From NCBI RefSeq assembly GCF_036417845.1, contig NC_089980.1, positions 68,012,501 to 68,076,500 on the forward strand: a DNA stretch of 64,000 nucleotides, written 5' to 3'. The notes below the pieces were generated by a model. It was not told the DNA's origin, did not search any database, and worked only from the letters and a program-made list of their open reading frames with translations. A program made the position numbers and the translations under genes. Below, in pieces: positions 56,952 to 64,000 of this stretch; position 1 is the stretch's first letter; every line of letters starts with the position of its first letter. Source of the DNA: Apteryx mantelli (Eukaryota > Chordata > Aves > Apterygiformes > Apterygidae).

Positions 56952-59900
56952 AACTGTGGTAAATCATCAAATGCATGAATAAGCAATTACTCATACTTCT
57001 TGTAATAGATACATGTATGTATACACATGCAATACCAACTAAAAGTTACACTGAGTCCATGATACTCTATCTTTAAATATGCTTCTTGCAGCTGACAAAA
57101 CAGAACAGACTGGCAGTCATTAGGAAGGTACGTTCTTAATTGGCAGGGTGCTCAAATGCATACTTCAATCCATTCCTCTGCAGGAAAATGCTTCTGCATG
57201 TACTTTCAGACATGTGCAAAAACAATTGATTTTAATTCATCAGAGTCCTGAAGAAGATATACACCATCATTAGAATATGGTTCATCATACACTATATACC
57301 ACTTGCAAAAGAGTATTGCAACTAAACCACTACTACATAAGATGCAAATAAATGAAGGATAAAAGAAGTATAATAAATTGCAGCCATGGACTGGGCTGAA
57401 TGTTCATACAAAGGAAAAAAAAAGATTTTTAAAACAGTATGCAGGAACATATAGATTTGTTTTTAAAGTGTGCAGCTTTGATCTCAAACTGGCAGTCCTA
57501 GATTTTTGTAATGTAGAAATTTAAATCTGTACTGTACTGCAGAGCAGAATCACTACAGTTCACAGAGGATAATATATGCAAATTTTCCAGGTATAGAAAC
57601 TCAGTAAGAATGTGCTCAAATAATGAAGATTTTGTATAGCAGTTTCTCTATATAGTTTTATTATTAATTTTTTTGACCTAATTCATCTTTAACTATAGTA
57701 ATATATAGGGGTTTAGCTATTAATTTGAAAAAAACACCAGTGGCTTGCAAACTTCTTAGCTCAGATTGCTTTTTTTTCTTTAGTTAATGTTGCATCTTGT
57801 AATCTTGGCAGGATATATCTGTGAATCTTCTTAGTGGATTTAAGAAAAAAATAAGATAAGCATAAAAATAAAAATATATACTGAAAAAATATACCACAAT
57901 TAATTAAGAAAACCAAAACTGACCAGTGGAAAGTTCATGTTACACTTGCATTTAGGATTAAATAATTAGATTTAAATGATCAAATCATTATCTCAGTAGA
58001 GATTAATCAAATCAAATTAGGAGATGAAATTTGTACAGGAAATATTTTGTGTTTGTTCTTCATTAAAAATATTAAGGAAGAGTAAATCTTTTTTCTAATA
58101 CATCAGTCATAGTTCTTTTCAGCAGATTTCATCAAATTAGTTATGAAAAATCTTGTAAACACAGACAGATCCAAAATTGATAGGTCTGATGTGTGATGCA
58201 ATAATCCAGTGCAAATACAGGAAGCAATGGCAATTTCCATAACCAAGAAATATTTAATACTGCTCTGTAAAAATAGCAATGTCAAGCTGAAATACTGTAA
58301 AAATCATGTTTTGACAGGTTAAAAAAGAGTATCATCAGGCTAGCTAACAGAAAGTTTTCAAAATTTAAAGTAAAAACAGAGTCAACTGATAAACATATGT
58401 GTATATTTTTATTTTCACATATACAAAGGAAGATTTCATCATACATTTGGCTGAGCTTTTAGGAAGTGTAATGCTGATGAAGAACAACTTGAACCTTATG
58501 AAAGAAAGGGACACTTCAATGAAAAATTGACCACTCAGCTGCACAGGCTAAGCTGCAAACATGCAGACTTACTTGTACTGTTCTGGACTGCCAGGACTTC
58601 AATGCAAGAAGTTAATTTGCGTTCATTAGCCCAAAGGCTAAAATTCTGCTATATGAATTAAAAATTATTTCAATTTAGAATAGATTTTTTTGGTGGCGAG
58701 GCAATGCTCTGGTGTGGATAAAAACCACTATGAACAGCTATTGAAATGAAGATAAAACATTCCGTGTGTGAGTCAAATCAAAAATCCTTGCTATTTGGAA
58801 AGAAGAGTTTCATGCTCAGTTTCAATATCAAATAAAATTCACATCCATAGAGTGTATCAAAAGTTTTCCAACCACTACTAGCCTGTTTATTGAAAGTCAC
58901 ATGTGCCATAAGCAATTATTGTGACAATATATATTTGAAAAGAGACTCTGATAAGCAAATTATATTTCAAACTCTTAATTGGATTTTAGTGCTCAATTTT
59001 ATCAAGGTAATAGGCTGAGTGAAAATCACTTTGAAAGATTTTCCAGTTTTGTAAACAACCATATGATTCATTCTGTAAAGAAAACATTGGTGAGCAGGAG
59101 TTTGACTTTCATTATTTTCTATTAAAGTAATTAATTAATTTCATACAATTAAGTGTTGTAAACACTTGACAAATATTTACAGACAGTCAACAAAAGCGTC
59201 TAGATGTCTTTAATTTTGTAATCTCCTTGAACTCCTAAGATTGCTTACACTTGTGGATAATGAAAAACTATATAATAGTTCAAAGCCTTTTTCAAGGATC
59301 ACTAAATTTAACAGAAATATTCCATCTGATTTCAAAAGGTTTGAGATCAGCCTCTGACTTTTTCTTCTTGTTTTCCATGATCATAGTCCAGCAAGAACTT
59401 TAAGACTGTGTGCACGTATTGCTATATGTCATAAGTCAGCTTGAAATATAGCTAAATCTAATTATTTGTTTGTTGGATATGTCTCCATGTGAACCAATAA
59501 ACATGCCTTGCAGGCAGGCTCTTCTCTTGTTAGGATGATGTAACTGAGCATTTCTTGAGCTATGCCATATGAACACAACTGTTTTCAAGCATGGTTACTT
59601 GTTAATATAACGTAACTTACATGCAAACTAGACATGGGACCTCATCCTTCAGTGGTGCTAGAAACCTCCCACCTCCCAAGGAAGCAGTTGGGCCATAATT
59701 ACAAACTATGGACCTAATCTGGCAGATATCTACATGCCTGTGTAACTTTATGAGTAAAGTTATCCTCTGGGTGCTTTGGTCCCTTAAAAAATCCTTTCTG
59801 CACTCGGTGAGGAAATCATGAGAGAACTGGATGCACAGTGTTCATGGTACAACATTGTCATCATGTCTGGTTGTCAACTGCTTTCAAATTCTTCTGTAGG

Positions 59901-61510
59901 TGGAAAGCTTCAAGACTTTAATGCAGACTGTGCTAAGCTGATAGGCATGCTAGTTAATCCTGCAATAAATTCTTGATCAAATTTAAGATCTTCTCTATTG
60001 AGAGCATAAGGGAGATAGTTTACCTGTTCTGAATTGGCAAATTTTTAACATATGTCATAAAGTTAAGATATATGCTAAGAAAAAATAACAAAAATCTCCC
60101 CAGATTACTTCAGTCAGTAATAGACAGCCTCACGAATAAATTCTAAAAGAAAGTGCAACACTGTAAAAATGATCAGACTGTAAACAATATGTTCCAAAAG
60201 AAATAAACAAGATAAAAACAGATGTTACATGTGAGACATTCATATACCATGACAAGAAATCAGACAAAAATAAAGCTCAAAAATTTCATGATATTCAATG
60301 TATTTTGATTAATTGCTTCAAGATAACTTTTCCCACAAACTTAATGGTAAATCTCAGTCATCTCCCTTACCTCTCACCACCCAGCCCATCGACATCTATT
60401 CCCACTCTACATTTCAAACAACTGTTCAGCTTCCTGTATATCTTTCAGAACTTACATTCTTTCCTGTTGCAATTTTTTTCTTTAATGCCCACATTGTCTA
60501 TACAGTCCTCAATTCTAGTACAGCCCAAACCAAGACAAGCTCAGACAGGCATTTTAGAATGAAGATCCCAAACAAGCAGGAGATCTCATTCATCAGCATA
60601 GGAACAGCATCCCCTTCCTGCTTGCCTTAGCCTTTGGGTTAGTGTCAAGTAAAAGCGTGGGGACTGATGAGTTAATGGATGAGACTATTTACATTGAGGG
60701 TATATTGGGATGGCCTGGGAGATAACATTAGAAATGTTTGGGAATATTAGAAAAAGAATAGGAGCAGACTACGAACAGATTTAATAGGTGACCAGAGACT
60801 GGGCAAAGCCTACAGAACTCGTACCTGAGACAAGAGGACAGGAAATGGCAGAGGAAAGTAGGTTTTTTTAATTTTTATTTTAAGTCAAGCCACAGCAATT
60901 TAGTCTGCATATAAGCAGACGAATGTGGAAACTAAAACTTAGTAAGTAAAACTAAACTTTATTGTCAGCAAAATGCTTGGCTTAAAAATAGCTCTTACTT
61001 GATCTTCAGAAATATGTCAAAAGAATATTTTATACTATAAGATATCATATACTTCTAGACCTAGATAGCATACTAAGGAGATACAGAGCACTGGAGTTCC
61101 CATGAGGAATTAATTCAAGTTCTAAATGTCCATACATTTTCACAATTCAAAACAATTTTTCAGATATCAAATGCAAAATATCATCCATGCAGAACAGAAC
61201 TATGATTTATCTACTGTCTGTTCATGGAGCTCTGAAGACAAAATGACAAAGCACAAATATGTGTAATAGAATGCTACAGCTTACTGCCAGTCATTGTGCA
61301 CATCCTAATCACAAATGTCAGTAGAGAGATGCTTGCAGGGCTCAGGGGACTTTCAAGGAGCAGCTTCTTCCACCTATTTACCAGAATTATATACAGAAAA
61401 AGCTGCTGGTTTTGCAAGTTTAGTGTTATTGACTTTGTGCCTGATCCTATTTGTCAGGGCAGCTAAATTTATTGTGTACTTTTCTTGTTCTTTTGAAAGA
61501 GTTTACTATA
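56952..61510. other. AT-rich sequence, no gene seen
   Basis: No coding exon or structural RNA was recognised. Composition is strongly AT-rich with small A- and T-runs. Confidence 0.55.
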
Positions 61511-61516
61511 CCAAGA

Positions 61517-61944
61517 TGTGGAGGGTCATGACAGGGTTAAGTTGGAGGAAAGTTGCACACCATGGGAAAAGGGGAACGGGGGAAACTGTTGCTAGCTCGA
61601 ACAAAGAAGAGTCTCAACAGGAGCAAGCATACCGAAGGACACCGGTGCAGCTGGGAATGATACATCTTGAGAAAGTACAGATAAACCAGCAGAAGCTGGT
61701 GGGAACCAAGGCTAAGAACAAGACAGCGTTTCTCCAACAAAGAAGAAAACAAGGCATGACCACTGCATGTGTGATCGGTGTAATGATTGGCTACTTGTGA
61801 CATAATCTGCATAATGATTGGCTTAGCAAAGTGTATCTGTGAAATTGCTGAAGTAGCTAACTTTTTAGTATAAATATGTGTTAGAATAAACAATAAATGT
61901 CTCAGGACGCAAACCCTCCTGAGTTCGTGCCTTCATCTGCCACA
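61517..61944 (+). repeat. Solo LTR with 6-bp target duplication, alpharetrovirus-like layout
   Basis: TGTGGAGGGTCATG...CTGCCACA is flanked by CCAAGA on both sides (61511-61516, 61945-61950). TATAAAT (61869-61875) is followed only about 10-20 nt later by two AATAAA signals (61885-61890, 61892-61897), then a short R-U5. A 6-bp duplication and a poly(A) signal directly behind the TATA box are features of avian alpharetrovirus-type and related class II LTRs. Length is 428 bp. No internal genes remain. Confidence 0.88.
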
Positions 61945-61950
61945 CCAAGA

Positions 61951-63496
61951 CACAGCATTAGAGTCTTGTGGGGGTTAAGTAGACCTCAGCTCCCAGCTCT
62001 TAATTTGCTCAGTTTCTGCTCTCAGTCGTTTATGGTCATACAGTCCTTATAGATCTTAAATACAGAAACTTTGTTCCCAAAATTCATTTCTTATTTCCTT
62101 TTCAAAGGGATAAGGGTAGAAAATAAACAGTGTGTGCAGTCACTTCTTACCTCATCCCTCCTCTCCTGGCCTGTTTTTTCCCCACCAGCAAAGCGTGACT
62201 TCTGACAATGGTGGGAGCTGATTTCAATTAAGCCAAACAAAAGCGTAGAGGTGAACAATCCATGGCTGAAGCAACTCACCTTCCTTAAATGCTCTTCACA
62301 ATGTGTGATCCTTTGGATTTTTCTCTCTTTCATACAGAAAGAATATATGTCTCAATCATAAAGCATTTGCGAAAGGATTAACTATTGGAAACTTACTGCC
62401 CATCTCCATCTCCCTTCATCAATACCTTTTTGTTTGCTCTCTAAATTTAAAACATACATGATTACTATTCCAAATATTGTGATCTTTACTCAGGGCTCCA
62501 TTTCTGATAATCCGTTCTAGACAGAGCAGAAAAAGCAGGGACAGTTCTACCCCATCTATAACTTGAAGAAGAAACAAACAGAAAGCTAGGTACCACTCCA
62601 CTTTCTTTTTACTTATGTTGACGGAGAGCAGCTGGGACAATATCTGTTATTGCACCTCTCTTTTAAATGGTTTTGGATTAATATAAATACTCAGAGGTAA
62701 CTGGTGTTTATATCATCAGCAAGCAGGACTTGTGTGACAATAGTTATAGTCTCCCTCATTGCATTTTTCTGCTATGTCTGGCGATGAAATTGCCTGAAAC
62801 TTGAAACAAATACTATGTGCATATGTGTACTATGTGGGTATTGTACAAATTGGTATTACAACTCTGATGATTCCTAGTGCTGCCATATATTTTGATAGGA
62901 TGCCTGTACATCAGAATTTTGTTGTTGGTAATAGCTGATCATCCCTAGTTTCAGCTGTTATGCTTTTTATGTACAATGCCTGAATCCTCTAAAATGCCTT
63001 TTGACTACAGAGAACATCGAGACACCTAAAATAAGTTGTGTTGCCTGAATAGAGATCATGTTATATTATATATATACATAGATCATTTTATATTGAAAAA
63101 AAAAGATTTAAAAATTTTGAGGCAGAACTGAGAAAATATATATAATCTTATTCTGTCCTATTGTAATCTATCATAATATTCCAAAGTATGCAATCTTCAG
63201 ACATCAAAGTCATATTTTGTCTGTTATTTTCCATTTTGCGCAGCAGCAATTCAACAATTCTTATAATAAAAACTACTGGACTTTTTTGTTTGCAGGTTTT
63301 GGCACTTGTTATAGAGGTTAGCCATGCCATCTACTGGAAATAATAGGCTCATATACCTGAATGCTTGTGGGAGAGCAGAATTATTGTTTTCACTCCATTT
63401 TTGTCTCTCTGAAGGTACTGAATATATGCCTATTACCATCATTTTTTGCTGTCTAAGTTTCAAGATGGTTCTGAATCATACAAGTGATTCAAAATT
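61951..63496. other. AT-rich sequence, no gene seen
   Basis: Only short ORFs; a small TA-rich run lies at 63060-63080. No gene or repeat family recognised. Confidence 0.55.
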
Positions 63497-64000
63497 GTGA
63501 AGAGTGGTTGATATGCCAGAGAGCTGTTCTGCCATTCAGAGGCACCTTGACAGGCTGCATAAATGGGCAGAGGGGAACCTCATGAAGTTCAACAAAGGGA
63601 AGTGCAAAGCCCTGCACCTGGGGAGGAATAACCCCATGCACAGGTAACAGGCTGGGGGCTGACCAGCTGGAAAACAGCTTTGCAGAAAAGGACTTGGGGG
63701 TCATGGTGGACAGCAAGCTGGCCATGCACAAGTAGTGTGCATCTGTGGCAAAGAGGGCCAACTTCCCCTCTGCTCACCCTAGTGAGACCACACGTGTAGT
63801 GCTGTATACAGTTCTGGCCTCCCCTGTACAAGAGAGACATGGGCATACTGGAGTGAGTCCAGCAAAGGGCCATAAAGATGACTAAGGGACTGGAACATCT
63901 CTCACATGAGGAGGGGCTGAGAGAGTTGGGACTGTTCAGCCTGGAGAACGGAAGGTTCCTGGGGATCTTATCAATGTGTATAAATACCTGATGAGGGGGA
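63497..64000 (+). mobile_element. CR1 LINE fragment, continues past the window
   Basis: Sequence from CCAGAGAGCTGTTCTGCCATTC through AACAAAGGGAAGTGCAAAGCC, ACTTGGGGGTCATGGTGGACAG and GACTGGAACATCTCTCACATG follows CR1 ORF2 in order. It carries stops and small deletions, for example loss of part of the stretch after AAGAGGGCCAAC. The 5' side is truncated; the 3' end lies beyond position 64000. Confidence 0.9.

Noticed and set aside
61315-61800. 161-codon plus-strand ORF
   Set aside because: It crosses the border of the solo LTR at 61517 and so joins unrelated host and LTR sequence.

Overview
This window looks like a piece of a bird chromosome. The evidence is CR1 LINEs ending in the ATTCTGTG-type repeat typical of avian copies, several solo retroviral LTRs with clean target-site duplications, decayed MIR-like SINEs, and an intron-containing gene remnant, all set in AT-rich DNA with no dense coding. 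Nothing in it resembles bacterial, archaeal or phage organisation.

Region 1 (1-7796, minus strand) is most of an endogenous gammaretrovirus-like provirus, cut by the left window edge. From its 5' end at high coordinates it has an LTR, a tRNA-His primer-binding site, a leader with three 30-bp repeats, gag, an in-frame amber codon followed by a readthrough-type stem, protease, polymerase (RT, RNase H, integrase), a roughly 590-nt interval holding an unassigned 138-codon ORF, and env SU up to the furin site. Gag, pro and pol share one frame. Besides the expected gag amber codon I see two extra in-frame stops: TGA between protease and RT, and TAA in env SU. The provirus is therefore young and nearly intact, but broken as it reads here.

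Region 2 (7797-12304) is AT-rich host DNA with a 57-bp direct repeat beside the LTR and an old MIR-like SINE. Region 3 (about 12305-22170) is a GC-rich block. It holds a CR1 tail, a triplet microsatellite, a 2.5-kb polypyrimidine tract (14741-17255), and a multi-exon pseudogene on the minus strand (17519-22122) related to TAGAP, a T-cell RhoGAP. The pseudogene keeps consistent splice phases but has lost the arginine finger (R to H), carries a TGA in the RhoGAP domain, and has a 1-nt frame disruption after that domain.

Region 4 (22171-64000) is AT-rich and apparently gene-free. It contains CR1 copies of different ages (23918, 25411, 56019, 63497), three LTRs with target duplications (27090-27919, 49907-50328, 61517-61944), MIR-like pieces, and a few stretches that look like conserved non-coding elements. 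I found no supportable host protein-coding exon there. It could be a gene desert or a very large intron.

The most unusual items are the extra ORF between pol and env, the preserved Gag-Pol readthrough signal, the triply damaged TAGAP-like gene beside a very long purine/pyrimidine tract, and an 830-bp LTR whose TATA box and poly(A) signal lie about 600 bp apart.
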